From Orychophragmus violaceus (lineage: Eukaryota > Streptophyta > Magnoliopsida > Brassicales > Brassicaceae): a DNA stretch of 64,000 nucleotides. This document shows, piece after piece, positions 22,558 to 34,432 of the stretch; within the stretch, counting starts at the first letter, position 1, and every line of letters starts with the position of its first letter. Where the stretch lies: contig CM058232.1 of the NCBI GenBank assembly GCA_030180135.1, forward strand, positions 96,460,630-96,524,629, read 5' to 3'. Under the pieces are notes generated by a model. That model did not search any database, was not told where the DNA came from, and saw only the letters and a program-made list of their open reading frames with translations. Position numbers and translations under genes: made by a program.

Positions 22558-23337
22558 CGTTTTACTTTCCTCCTTTCTTTCACCTTGGATTTATTTCAAA
22601 TCTGGCTCCGATTGAGCATATATCCGTTTTTAACGATCAGATCAAAAGCTTTGGAGCTCATACGTGGATCTTGAGAAATGTAGAGGACGAGATCTCGTCG
22701 TTCCGCGAGTCCGGAATCGGGATCAGACCCCGATGAGATCTCGTTCAAGCAGAGACAAAATGGAGCTAAGAGAGAGAAGGATAGTGGAAGAGAGAGAGTG
22801 AGAATAAGGTTAGGGTTAGAGACGTAACCATAAGATTTGGACTTGGAGGCTCTGAAGAAGACAACGATTCTCTCAGGTACCAATTTCGATCTCCGCTCAG
22901 TCGGTTGGGGAAATTTTGGGAACTTTTAACTCGCTTTGTTAACAGTAATAGCATACTTTCTCTACCACGCGATCCCCCCTGCGCGTGTAGTCCACGATCC
23001 TTCGTCTTTCATCTAAAAGAAGATCATTGCATGAGGTATCGGCGTGGTTATCACACGCTGACCAGAGCGAGTTAACATAAAAGTAGATCGGGTGGTTAAC
23101 CGGCCCGAGGACATTTACTTTTTAATAATTAATTGATTGAAGTGCGGACAGCTTTAATACACAAAGTTGATTCTTGATTTGTATGTCTCAAACTCCTGAA
23201 ATAGTAACTGGACCATATCATTTATAATTTGCTACTTCATTCTTAGTAAGTATCTTCAAAACAATTTATTCAGAGATAAAAGTTATAAATTTGGAAATAT
23301 TGTTGATACAAGTTTGTTGGAATTGTTGGTTGTTTTG
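22558..23337. other. GT14 5' flank and EAF 3' flank
   Basis: Contains the GT14 untranslated leader and probable promoter on the minus strand. An open frame at 22596-22883 sits in this leader and shows no recognisable domain. No clear TATA box was assigned. Confidence 0.5.
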
Positions 23338-25011
23338 TTACACGGAGTTGGCTTCATCTTCATCGTCACTCCCGCTACTGCTTCCGCTGCTACTCTGGCT
23401 GCTTGCGCTTTTGCTCCGACCATCACTATCGCTCCCGCTGCTGCTTGCACTGCTACTGCTTGAGCTTGAGCTTTGATCTTTTTGCACCTCTGCGTTTACT
23501 TGCGCTCTAAGTGCTTCTGCTGCGTTAAGACCTAATTCTCCATCATCGCCACTGTCATCATCCACATCTGCAATCTCCTCTTCCATGTTGCTAAGCTGCT
23601 TGCTTAAATTCTCCACATATTCTCCATCAACATCAGCATTATCTTTGTCTACATTGTCGTTCTCTGGTGTAAATGAGCCAAAGATATCAACCAAATCAAT
23701 CTCGCGATGTTCTTCTTCATCATCGTTCTTGTCATCAACTGGTGAGATAGAAGGTGCGTTTCTAGGGATGGCAGGTTCAGCTGCAATCACTTTTTCAGTA
23801 AGATATTAGAACTGGCTTAGTTTTTACAGTTAAACAAAAAACGAAAAAACCAGATACAACAAACACATGCTTAGAAACGGTAAGCGTGGATGTGTAAACT
23901 TTGATCAACAGTTTAATATCTTGCTCAGAATTAACAGAAGAATCTGATTAATAGAAACTACTTTACAAGGCTCTTTAGTTTATTTGGCAATCAGACCTTT
24001 ATCTACTAGCAATCAAGCTCAACCAAACATAGGTATACGCAAACTGCGGTTTATAAAACAAGAGACTAAGCAGTGATTAGAACTATGATCCTATGCAGTG
24101 AACCTTATGATCCTAAAAGTCAAAATACGGTTCTTAAAAAACTATATAGCTATAAGATATGACTACAAATGCTAAATCATATGCCAATACCAACTGGAAC
24201 AAACTGCTAACCTGAGTTCTCTAGCTTCCCAATTTCGATTCTTTCCACTTCAACCTGCAGACAGAACAGAAACAAAGAGAATTTAAACCAGTAGAAGCAA
24301 CACCTTATACCATCAAGCAATAAACCAAAACGATAACCTGATCAAGATAACCAATATCTGAGAGAAAAATAGACTAGTCAAAAAGACAATAGGGAAACTC
24401 ACAGGCACATCAGGAAGCAAACTTCTGTTCACTTGTGGAGATTTTGCAACACGACCAACTGGAGATAACCGATGCTCCACAGGAGCTGCAGACTGAGAAG
24501 CCGCAGCAGATTCACCAGGCGTCCTAAGATGCCGTAGCTGCTTCACAGCCCGATGCAACCTCTCCAAACGGAATTTCTCCCCATCGAAAAACAACACCGC
24601 ATCGTTTTCTTTGTAATCCTCGCTACTACCTTCAAATGTCACCTTAGGTTTACCAGGTTGGTTGTTTTGAAACTCCACTGAAACTCTGTTATCCTTCTTC
24701 TTGTGTAGAGTTCCTGACCTCTTCTTGTCAATAGAAGCCGGCTTGAATTCATCTGCAATTACATATCACCTCAACATAAAATCATTCTGATAATTAATCT
24801 GACCTAAATTGAAACTAATCTAATCTACTGAAATTCCAATTCGATTGAAATCAACTCAAAATTAAGAAAAAAGATCACATAATCAGAACTCACATCGCAA
24901 AGTGCAGAACTTATGGGATGAATCATCCTTAGCAGAGGAACCCAGGACCAAATCATACCATTGATCTGTCTTCGGGGCGGTGCTGGGCTCTTCTCTGGAG
25001 TGATTCGACAT
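23338..25011 (-). CDS. EAF-like RNA polymerase II elongation factor
   Basis: Four exons: 25011-24893 or 25011-24894 (donor GCGAT|GTGAGT), 24752-24403, 24254-24212 and 23780-23338; with 118 nt in exon 1 the frame closes to 317 aa. The N-terminal half (PKTDQWYDLVLGSS, HKFCTLR, VTFEGSSEDYKENDAVLFF, KFRLERLHRAVKQLRHLR) resembles the ELL-associated factor (EAF) domain, which partners ELL in the super-elongation complex in the nucleus. The middle is acidic (DLVDIFGSF, many Asp/Glu) and the C-terminus is a Ser/Asp-rich tail with a run of eight serines. Exon 3 is a 43-nt mini-exon. I recall the collinear A. thaliana gene as At1g71080. The EAF call rests on motif recall; the gene structure is well supported. 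Confidence 0.85.
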
Positions 25012-26661
25012 CTTTGGGAGGACAATCAATGATTGATCAAGGTGAATCCATCAAGAACACGAGATTCAAACTCTCGACGGAAAGAGATTTCGCTCCGATT
25101 CTCAAATTCCAGAACTGGCCCTGCTCATGTAGGGTTTTAGATCTTTAGAGCAGAAGAAACGGATCCGGGATCAGAATTTCGGATCCGATTTATGCTTTTT
25201 AATCTATTTAACCAATTATATACGAACGCGTGTCAATAAGTCTGCGTTTGTGTTCCATGTGGACCTGTTTGGTTTGTGGCAGCTATTTTATTCCCACGTG
25301 GGATAACTGATCAAACTCCAGCCAAACGTTTCCATTTGTTCGGTGTTTTAACTTTTACGTAGCGCGCTACGATTGGTCCTTCGGTCCGAATTTAACTTTA
25401 AACCGTCCGTGAACCTGCCATTGACCGGTTTTATAGACTTGAGTTTTGAGAGCCTACTGATTTATAAAAGGGCCCTTAATGGACTATTTTATATTTTTGT
25501 GTTTTCTCTAGCCCAATGGTAAATATGTGACTATATTGCTGAAAACATACTGTTTCTTTTCCGATGTGTGAATGATTAAATTTAATCAAACCGAATCTGT
25601 TCTCGCAATCATGTCGTCTTCCTCGATGTCAGCTTCCATGTGAGAGTTCAAGGTGTTCTTCTCTCATCTAATTTATCCCTTCCCAACCAATCTTCACAAT
25701 TGTGTCCTAGACTCATAATCAATGTTTTTGTATTCTTTTATTTTCTGTTTCAGTTCAGATATGTCACTGTTGTTTGTACCCAAATTAAAATTTCTTGTAA
25801 ACAATGTGGTGGATCAATACATTTTTTTAAATTTGTGTGGTTGGTGAATAAGTGACCCACTTGAAAACTCTTTTTATGTTTGTATATTCTATTCAATGCA
25901 TAAGAGTAAGAATTTGTACCAAAAATGGCATGAACCGTGCAGTTACAAGTTACATAATAAATTATCTCCCGGTTTAAATCATCTTGAACAGAGCATTTAT
26001 ATGCTTGAGATAAGATATGTATACACGGAACAGAGACATTTCTTATCAAAATGTAATAACAAAATAGATTAAAGACACGGACCGTCATAACATCCAATGG
26101 TGGAGAAAGGCTGCTTCGAAAGGTAATGGAATTGGAATATGCAGGGAACTTATAGAGAAACGTGTTATGTCTTGGCATTTGAATCTTATACTACTATTAT
26201 TATATTTATTATACTTTTAAGAGAAAAATAAATAAATCATTTTGGAATGGAATCATGATCAGATTTGTAGAAGTAAAATTTTGCAAAGATAAATCCAAAA
26301 ATAATGCCTCTTTACTCCACCATTCAATGATATCCAAATTGCATGATGCACTCATACTCATGGCCTCTGATTGGTAATACCAAAATCATGGTAATAAGAG
26401 CGTTTAACCATCGTTAAAATGTGTAATGCGAATAAATTGTTCCCAAAAAAATTGTGTAATGCAAATCAAAAACCAAAAAGCAAATTCAACTACTTTAGGA
26501 TATATCTTCATAAATTCCCGTATCTATTTGATTGCATATAAATTCTAGGTTTTAACCTTTTAAAAACCGTCAAAGAAGACGAATACGATTCAAAGGTTTA
26601 GTCTTTGTACTCTTACATAAAACTCCATCGTCACAAATCACAAACAAAGTACTTAACTACA
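25012..26661. promoter_or_regulatory. Divergent intergenic region with perfect G-box
   Basis: 1.65 kb between the start codons of the EAF-like gene (minus) and ribose-5-phosphate isomerase (plus). TCCCACGTGGGA at 25292-25303 is a 12-bp palindrome centred on a CACGTG G-box, a bZIP/bHLH target, about 290 bp upstream of the EAF-like start. No other gene was recognised; the open frames around 25640-26178 lack domain features. Confidence 0.5.
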
Positions 26662-27459
26662 ATGGGTTCTGCGTTCGGTCCTCTTGTCACTCCCTCCGAG
26701 GATCCCGCCGTCGTCGACTCGCCGCCTCTCTCCAACCTCACCCAGGACGATCTCAAGAAAATCGCCGCCTATAAAGCCGTCGAGTTCGTCAAATCTGGAA
26801 TGGTAGTCGGCCTCGGCACTGGCTCCACCGCCAAACACGCCGTCGCTCGTATCAGCGAGCTTCTCCGCGAAGGAAAACTCCGGGATATTGTCGGTATCCC
26901 AACTTCAACCACGACGCACGAACAGGCGGTTTCTCTGGGGATACCGTTGTCCGATTTAGATTCACACCCAGTCGTGGATCTATCAATCGACGGCGCCGAC
27001 GAAGTCGATCCCGCTCTCAATCTGGTCAAAGGACGCGGCGGATCGCTATTGAGGGAGAAGATGGTGGAAGGAGCGTCTAAAAAGTTTGTCGTGATAGTCG
27101 ACGAATCGAAGCTCGTGAAGCATATTGGAGGAAGCGGACTCGCGGTTCCCGTGGAGGTCGTGCCGTTCTGTTGCAATTTCACGAGGGGGAAACTGGAAGA
27201 GCTTTTCCGAGAAGCGGGATGTAAGGCGAAGCTTAGGGTGAAGATCGGGGAAAACGGCGACGAGACGGCGGCTGTGACGGACAACGGGAATTACGTGGTG
27301 GATCTGTATTTGGAGCGAGATATGGGAGATTTAGAGGTGGCGAGCGAGGCTATATTGAAGTTGCCCGGAGTGGTGGAGCACGGGATGTTCCTGGGGATAG
27401 CGACCACCTTGATCGTCGCCGGTAAATTCGGTGTAACCGTCAAGAATAGGTTTGGCTAA
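26662..27459 (+). CDS. Ribose-5-phosphate isomerase A (cytosolic type)
   Basis: Intronless, 265 aa. ATG 26662 is chosen over an upstream non-ATG extension because the protein begins MGSAFGPLV, as I remember for the Arabidopsis cytosolic enzyme. It interconverts ribose-5-phosphate and ribulose-5-phosphate in the non-oxidative pentose phosphate pathway. Motifs: GLGTGST at 50-56, LSIDGADEVDP at about 107-117, KGRGGSLLREK at 123-133 containing the catalytic Glu and Lys region, and a C-terminal GVVEHGMFLGIATTLIVAG. No plastid transit peptide is visible. Collinear with At1g71100 (RSW10), mutation of which reduces cellulose by limiting nucleotide sugars. Codon use is GC-rich and CG-rich compared with neighbouring intergenic DNA, as in a well-expressed gene. 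Confidence 0.93.
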   Translation: MGSAFGPLVTPSEDPAVVDSPPLSNLTQDDLKKIAAYKAVEFVKSGMVVGLGTGSTAKHAVARISELLREGKLRDIVGIPTSTTTHEQAVSLGIPLSDLDSHPVVDLSIDGADEVDPALNLVKGRGGSLLREKMVEGASKKFVVIVDESKLVKHIGGSGLAVPVEVVPFCCNFTRGKLEELFREAGCKAKLRVKIGENGDETAAVTDNGNYVVDLYLERDMGDLEVASEAILKLPGVVEHGMFLGIATTLIVAGKFGVTVKNRFG

Positions 27460-28429
27460 ATTAGTAATTTATTCGAAAAATTTAGGGTTTATGGTTTGAT
27501 TTCGATTTTCTCACAAGATGGATCTGTTGCTTCTGTAAACCCTTTTCTCTTATTGGCTACAAGGTTTGACTTAGTTTTGGTCAATTTGTACAAGTTCGAC
27601 TATTGAAGGCTCAGAGCATCTCCATCCGAGTTTTTAAGCAAAATTTGGCACAAGTTCATAGGTATTATATTATTTTTTTTAATACAATCTGAGCTACTTA
27701 TACAGAACCCGTCTCTTTAAGCTAAGGAACGGAAGAGACGAGCTCTTAACCATGTGTCACGTTCTGGTTCGTAGCTTTTTTTTTTTGTTTTTTCGTTGAA
27801 ATCCTCTCCCTCAGACAGAGGCTTCTCTCACAAACCCTCATTTCCCTTTTGCTTCGTGATCTTGAAGAAAACACAAGTTAGGTGAATTTCAAGCGATTTT
27901 TTAGGTGATTTATTTTTCCGATTTGTCTTGATTTCGTGTTAGATTTAGGGTTTGATTCGATCTTACTGCTCGATTAGGGTTTGAATCGATCTTTCTGCGC
28001 GATTTGAAGGACAAATTCTTCTTGATTTCGTTTTTTGATTAGGGTTTTTGATACAATCGACAGGGATTTTGTATCGTCTTCTGTTTATGTTCTTCTTATG
28101 TTCATGGTTCATATCTGCTTCTGAGTTTGTTTACAGCGTTGCTTAATCCTTTGTTTAGCGCTCTCGATTTGTTTGTTCTTTTTAATAGGGTCTGCTTCTG
28201 GATTTTGTTTTTGTGTCTGGTAATGCTAGTTTAGGTTTGGGTTTAGGTTCTGGATGATGTTTTTGTGCCTGATCATGCTAGTTTAGGTTTGGGTTTAGGT
28301 AGGGATGATTAGACTACCGCAGAAGCCGTGACCGTGACTATGATGGGTGACTATTTTTGAAACAAATCTTGCTAATTAGATGGATTCCTTATCGATATTT
28401 GTTGTTATATGGAAGATGCTAATTTGGTC

Positions 28430-28905
28430 TTGACACTTGGGGGACTCCCTATGATGCCAATTCAGGCTATGACACAACAGGTTAGCTTTGGTTTGTGTGG
28501 ATATACAAGATGCTATATGTTTCTCTGATTCTAACCATGTCTCCTTATTTACTGTTATGTGTCTTCATGCAACTAGGCATTCTCGCAGGGTTTACGTTGG
28601 TGGGCTTTTCCCTGCGGCAAATGAACAGGTTAATATTCAATTGTTCTTCCACTGAAATATGTTCCAGCGTTTGATTGATATCAACATTGATTTACTTTCC
28701 TGTATTGCAGTCTGTGGCTACATTTTTTAGTCAAGTTATGGCTGTTGTTGGTGGAGACACTGCTGGTCCAGGTGATGTTGTTGTTAATGTTTACGTAAAT
28801 CATGAAAAGAAGTTTGTTTTTGTTGAGATGCGATCTGTTGAAGAGGCAAGTAACGCAATGTCTTTGGATGGGATTATATTTGGATCTGTTGAAATATATT
28901 TTTAA
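28430..28905 (+). pseudogene. U2AF large subunit (U2AF65) gene fragment
   Basis: Three exon pieces match plant U2AF65 as I recall it: one ending GLPMMPIQAMTQQ at 28480 before a GT donor; 28569-28628 encoding ATRHSRRVYVGGLFPAANEQ; and 28711-28881 encoding SVATFFSQVMAVVGG, VVNVYVNHEKKFVFVEM and SVEEASNAMSLDGIIF, the first RRM. U2AF65 binds the polypyrimidine tract at 3' splice sites. Introns are retained, so this is a DNA-level copy, not a retrocopy. The acceptor before the second piece has lost its AG (TTCAT|GCAACT), and the frame ends prematurely after GIIF. It lacks the RS domain and RRM2/3. It lies inside the inferred Pack-type transposon. Confidence 0.82.
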
Positions 28906-28988
28906 TTTTAGAAACCCAAATCGGATAACACCAATGGAGACTCAAATAAACTAAGTCTCTTAACTATTCTTAACTAACACAAATAATA

Positions 28989-29285
28989 GGCTCCAATTGG
29001 TGACCACTAAAATGAACAAAGGAATTGGACAAAATGTCATTTGAGGAATTGAATTAACAAAAAAAATAGGAATGTAGAGGAATTTTTATTCATATTTTGT
29101 TCCTCATCAAATTTGCAGGGGAATTTTTTTGTTCATTCATTCCTTAAACATGAGGAAAAATATGAAATATTGTGGGACCCATATGTCTGAGTTTTGAAAA
29201 AAAATTCCTTTTAATTGGTAAAAATTTTGAGGAATTAAAAATTCATCAACATTCTTTTCCTAAACTATGGTCACCAATTGGAGCC
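28989..29285. mobile_element. 297-bp MITE
   Basis: Perfect 18-bp terminal inverted repeats beginning GGCTCCAATTGGTGACCA at 28989 and mirrored at 29268-29285. Direct ATAATA (or ATA) flanks both sides. No coding capacity. Nested in the Pack-type element. Confidence 0.8.
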
Positions 29286-29341
29286 ATAATAAATTATCCC
29301 TAAGGAACCCACATTGGATAACACCAATGTGGATGCTCTCA

Positions 29342-30067
29342 CTAGTTAGCTACCGCGATTGCAATTGAGTCCCTAACAAGTTCCGATACAATTGCCAAAG
29401 TGGTCGGGAACTTTCTCTATTTTACAAACAAAGAAACAAACTCCATACCTTTTTACAGTTTACTACTTATAAAAACATGATATATTTTGACTATTTTCAA
29501 AAACCCAGCTATTTAATATTTATCAAAGTGCACTGAGCATTTATTGGTTGGGGCATTAGAAAGCAATGCTCTTGTAGATTTGAACAATGGGTTTTTGTTC
29601 ACTTGGGTTAATATTGCGTCTACATAGGCGTCTGGAGAGAGTGTAAGGAGCTTGGAATCGAAGAAAATAATTAAAGATGTCGTTTGATTTTTTGAACATA
29701 AGGAAACAGAGTTTCCAATATGAAGAATTGGACACAAGATTTCTTACTTATGTTTCAGTGTTTTAGGCATTGTCTGAATTTTGTGTGTGTTTAGGAAATA
29801 AAACAGTTGCATATAAATACTAAACCTTGCCAATTGGTAAATAACTAAATAGTAAATCCTATTTCAGAATGCAATAACAAATAAATTTGAGAAACAAAAG
29901 AAAGAGCTCAAGAATCTGAGAATGTGGAAAGTTTTCCCTACAATGCATGAATCATCTCAATGTAGAAGCATTCCTTCAGCAAACTAGAGTGAATGCCAAG
30001 GAATGGATAAACGAGCAGCCAATCAATGTCAAGAAAGGAGCTTTGTCCTCAACGTGCTTGAATCATC
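29342..30067. other. Intergenic, KCS 3' flank
   Basis: AT-rich. An open frame on the minus strand at 29513-29737 shows no recognisable domain. Nothing else was identified. Confidence 0.4.
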
Positions 30068-31396
30068 TCAACACACCGGATACAAATGGATTCGATCAGA
30101 CCATGCATTCCTTTCATTTGAATTGATCTCGGAAATGCATTTCCAGACAGCACTGTTAGCCTTAAAGCCACTTCCAAACCCAATCTGCCATACTCTATCT
30201 CCCCTTTTCATTCTAGCTTTGGCTTCCAGATATTGCAGCTCATACCACAGTGAAGACGAAGATGTGTTCCCATAACGATACAATGTTGACCTTGAAGCTT
30301 CTCCATCTTCTTTCCCCAGCTTCAGATGCTTCTCCACACCCTCGATTATAGCCCTTCCTCCAGCATGTATACAGAAATGCTCAAAAGCTTTCTTGAAGTT
30401 GGGTGTGTATAACTCTTTCTGCTTTCCCCATTTTCTTTGGATGAATGAGATTATGTATTTGATCTGCTCTGAGTAAGGTAGCACTCGAGGGCCTAACTCC
30501 ACCACGTTGATCTTCAAGGCCTTTGATGCTACCTTCACAAGCTGTTTGGACAAAGCTACTCCCACTAGTCCTTCTTCATCAATCTGTTGCATTACACTCT
30601 CGTAGGATTCATTGTCTGATCCAACGTGAGTTCTAATAAGATGCTGGAGTTTGTATTTCGCCTTCGGCTTGTCTTGCTTCCTGTTGGAGAGAAGAATCGC
30701 TGCCCCACCCATTCTGAAGATGGTGTTAGAAATGAGCATTGACTTGCACTTCCCTTTGTACCCATTTGGACTCACAGCTTCCATGCTCAACACTAACGCC
30801 AAAGAGTCACCATGAATCTTCATAAGATCTTTCACGAGGTTTATCGAAAGAAGCCCCGCGCTGCATCCCATTCCACTCAAGCTCAAGCTCTTTATGTTGC
30901 TCCTCATGCCAAACCTGTTTATGATGATGGAAGTTATGGATGGAGAAGGACAAAACAGGCTGCAGTTAGACACAAGGATGTCGATACTCCTTGGATCTAT
31001 CTTGTGCTTTGAGAAAAGGTCTTCGACAACCGCAAAGAGGATATCATGAGTTTCTTCTCTAGCTGCTGAGAGAGAAGAGTTAGGTGGAATCTCATGGACC
31101 GTCACAGGGACGCTCGCATCATCTCCGATCCCTGAACGCTCTAGAATCTTCTGCTGGAGATCAAGGCTTTCTCTATCAAACACACCGGATATCGTAAGAT
31201 GCTCAATGAAGTTGGAGACTGGAGCTCGCAAGAAGTCTGGAGGTTGGTAACATGAGAAGTCAATGAGGTATATACATCTTGGTCTGAAGAAATAGTAACC
31301 AAAGACGGCTATGAGGACGCAGGCTGATGCTGCTAGTAAGTGGGGGAAGCTCATAAAGGTCTGGGAGATATTGATGAAAGGAGAACTCGATTCCAT
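30068..31396 (-). CDS. KCS7: 3-ketoacyl-CoA synthase (FAE1-like)
   Basis: Single exon, 442 aa, ATG at 31396. It condenses malonyl-CoA with long-chain acyl-CoA, the first and rate-limiting step of very-long-chain fatty-acid elongation at the ER. One hydrophobic segment at about 18-37 anchors it. FAE1/chalcone-synthase fold motifs are present: LSLSGMGCSAGLLSINLVKD with catalytic Cys178; the FCIHAGGRAIIEGVEKHL His at about 344; and LYRYGNTSSSSLWYEL with Asn at about 377, then the GFGSGFKANSAVW terminus. At 442 aa it is shorter than the usual 490-530 aa, mainly at the N-terminus, where only one clear membrane span is left. Position next to the dehydrogenase and SAG18-like gene suggests the KCS7 (At1g71160) orthologue; the symbol rests on that synteny. 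Confidence 0.9.
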   Translation of the reverse strand: MESSSPFINISQTFMSFPHLLAASACVLIAVFGYYFFRPRCIYLIDFSCYQPPDFLRAPVSNFIEHLTISGVFDRESLDLQQKILERSGIGDDASVPVTVHEIPPNSSLSAAREETHDILFAVVEDLFSKHKIDPRSIDILVSNCSLFCPSPSITSIIINRFGMRSNIKSLSLSGMGCSAGLLSINLVKDLMKIHGDSLALVLSMEAVSPNGYKGKCKSMLISNTIFRMGGAAILLSNRKQDKPKAKYKLQHLIRTHVGSDNESYESVMQQIDEEGLVGVALSKQLVKVASKALKINVVELGPRVLPYSEQIKYIISFIQRKWGKQKELYTPNFKKAFEHFCIHAGGRAIIEGVEKHLKLGKEDGEASRSTLYRYGNTSSSSLWYELQYLEAKARMKRGDRVWQIGFGSGFKANSAVWKCISEINSNERNAWSDRIHLYPVC

Positions 31397-31831
31397 GTTC
31401 TCAATGTTGATGGTGAAAACAGAGACTGTTTTGTGGCAAATGTGGGTTATAGTGTTTACAATAAAGGAATTGAGAACCTAAGTTTGTTGCATCACAGGGT
31501 AAGCATGTGAAGGGTCCAAAACAAGGATGAAATTCAGGTCTCGTGACCCATCTGAGCTCGCATCATTTCACGGCAAATGAAGATTACGTGTCTGTTGAGA
31601 AGACACTGTCTCTGTTTCTAAGCTCAATCACTGTCTCTCTTTCACCAACTTCATTAGGTGTTCTGTGTGAATTCAGATCAACCCTAAAATATTGTTTCCA
31701 ACGTTTCTCGTTCCCAAAGCAATTGAGAAGGAGCCTAAGACCAGATTAATAAATAATTAAATAAATCAATAAAATGAAGCTGAGTGAACTTCCCATCGTC
31801 ATCGTCTCACAAATTCTTCATCTGTTGTCAA
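31397..31831. promoter_or_regulatory. Shared divergent promoter region, 435 bp
   Basis: The KCS gene (minus) and the dehydrogenase gene (plus) start only 435 bp apart, so their promoters and leaders must overlap. AT-rich just before the plus-strand start. No specific element was assigned. Confidence 0.55.
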
Positions 31832-32746
31832 ATGGAAACTCCATACCCGAAACTCATCAATCCTTCCACGACTCGAATTGGATGGATTGGCATCGGAATA
31901 ATGGGATCGGCCATGGTTTCTCATATCCTCGCCGCAGGCTATTCAGTCACCGTCTACGCTCGAGACCTCCAGAAGTCAACGGATCTGCAAACCAAAGGGG
32001 CTCGCATCGCCAATAACCCGAGAGAGCTAGCGGAGATGAGCGACATTGTTTTCACCATTGTTGGAAACGCTAACGACGTCCGATCGCTGCTTCTCTGTCC
32101 CGATGGTGTACTCTCGGGTCTTAGACCCGGCGGAGTAACTGTAGACATGACTAGCAGCCAGCCAGCATTAGCGCGCGAGATATACGTGGAGGCGAGGCGG
32201 AGAGATTGCTGGGCGGTGGACGCGCCTGTGTCTGGTGGTGACGCTGGTGCTCGCGAGGGGACGCTAGCGATTTTCGCCGGCGGAGATTTGAAGATCGTGG
32301 AGTGGTTGAATCCGGTGATGAAAAACATGGGAATCGTAAATTATATGGGAGGAGCAGGGAGTGGGCAGAACTGCAAGATCGGGAATCAGATCTGCGCTGG
32401 AAGCAATTTGGTGGGACTTGCGGAAGGAATGGTGTTCGCAGAGAAGGCGGGTTTAGATCCAGTGAAATGGCTTGAGGCGGTGAAGGATGGTGCGGCTGGA
32501 TCGGCGGTTATGAGGCTGTTCGGGGAGATGATGGCGAAGAGGGATTATAAGGCGACGGGGTTTGCGGAGTATATTGTGAAAGATTTAGGAATGGCGGCCG
32601 AGGAAAGTGACGACATGGCGGTGGTGGCGATGCCTGGGAGTGCTCTGAGCAAGCAGTTGTTCACTGGTATGGTGGCGAATGGAGATGGGAAGTTAGGGAT
32701 TCAAGGCGTCGTCGGTGTTATTAGGAGACTTAACGGCATTTCCTGA
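31832..32746 (+). CDS. Beta-hydroxyacid dehydrogenase (3-hydroxyisobutyrate dehydrogenase-like)
   Basis: Intronless, 304 aa from ATG 31832; the upstream in-frame extension has no ATG. Family of NAD(P)-dependent 6-phosphogluconate/3-hydroxyisobutyrate-type dehydrogenases. The Rossmann dinucleotide motif is GWIGIGIMGSAM at 17-28. The substrate block VDAPVSGGDAGAREGTLAIF at about 129-148 and the catalytic lysine in GAGSGQNCKIGNQI (Lys182) are intact. The C-terminal helical domain has LFGEMMAKRDY and KDLGMAAEE. Exact substrate is not predictable. I recall collinear At1g71170/At1g71180 as this family; annotations there suggest organelle location, but no obvious transit peptide is seen here. Tail-to-tail with the SAG18-like gene, only about 160 bp apart. 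Confidence 0.9.
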   Translation: METPYPKLINPSTTRIGWIGIGIMGSAMVSHILAAGYSVTVYARDLQKSTDLQTKGARIANNPRELAEMSDIVFTIVGNANDVRSLLLCPDGVLSGLRPGGVTVDMTSSQPALAREIYVEARRRDCWAVDAPVSGGDAGAREGTLAIFAGGDLKIVEWLNPVMKNMGIVNYMGGAGSGQNCKIGNQICAGSNLVGLAEGMVFAEKAGLDPVKWLEAVKDGAAGSAVMRLFGEMMAKRDYKATGFAEYIVKDLGMAAEESDDMAVVAMPGSALSKQLFTGMVANGDGKLGIQGVVGVIRRLNGIS

Positions 32747-32903
32747 TAACACTTTCGTAAGTGTTAATGGCAAACTTTGTCTACGATTTGATTTAAAATT
32801 TGCATTGTCGTAAGATTACAAAAGCTCACGACTTTCCAGTTTCCAATGGATTATCAACCTCTACCTCTACATGGCTAAAACTAATTCCATTTGCTTGTGG
32901 TCC

Positions 32904-34432
<1,529 letters not shown>

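Larger units (their letters stand above)
27614..29338. mobile_element. Probable Pack-type TIR transposon carrying U2AF65 exons
   Basis: Left end GAGCATCTCCATCC and right end (reverse complement) GAGCATCCACATTGG form imperfect terminal inverted repeats. A 3-bp direct repeat TCA flanks both ends (27611-27613 and 29339-29341). Inside are leader-like and intron-containing pieces of a U2AF65 gene and a later MITE. The 3-bp duplication would fit PIF/Harbinger, though TCA is not the usual TWA. Boundaries are inference. Confidence 0.5.

Noticed and set aside
22596..22883. Open frame upstream of the GT14 start as a separate gene
   Set aside because: It lies in the probable 5' untranslated leader and promoter of the GT14 gene, with no recognisable domain.
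26605..26661. N-terminal extension of ribose-5-phosphate isomerase
   Set aside because: The extension begins with a non-ATG codon; the first ATG gives the family's MGSAF start.
26769..27284. 171-aa minus-strand frame inside ribose-5-phosphate isomerase
   Set aside because: Shadow of a CG-rich conserved coding sequence on the other strand.
29513..29737. 74-aa minus-strand frame as a gene
   Set aside because: No domain, no splice context and atypical composition; left as intergenic.
31774..31831. Upstream start for the dehydrogenase, including ATG 31774
   Set aside because: ATG 31774 is in another frame and the extended main frame has no ATG before 31832. A short upstream ORF effect is possible but unsupported.
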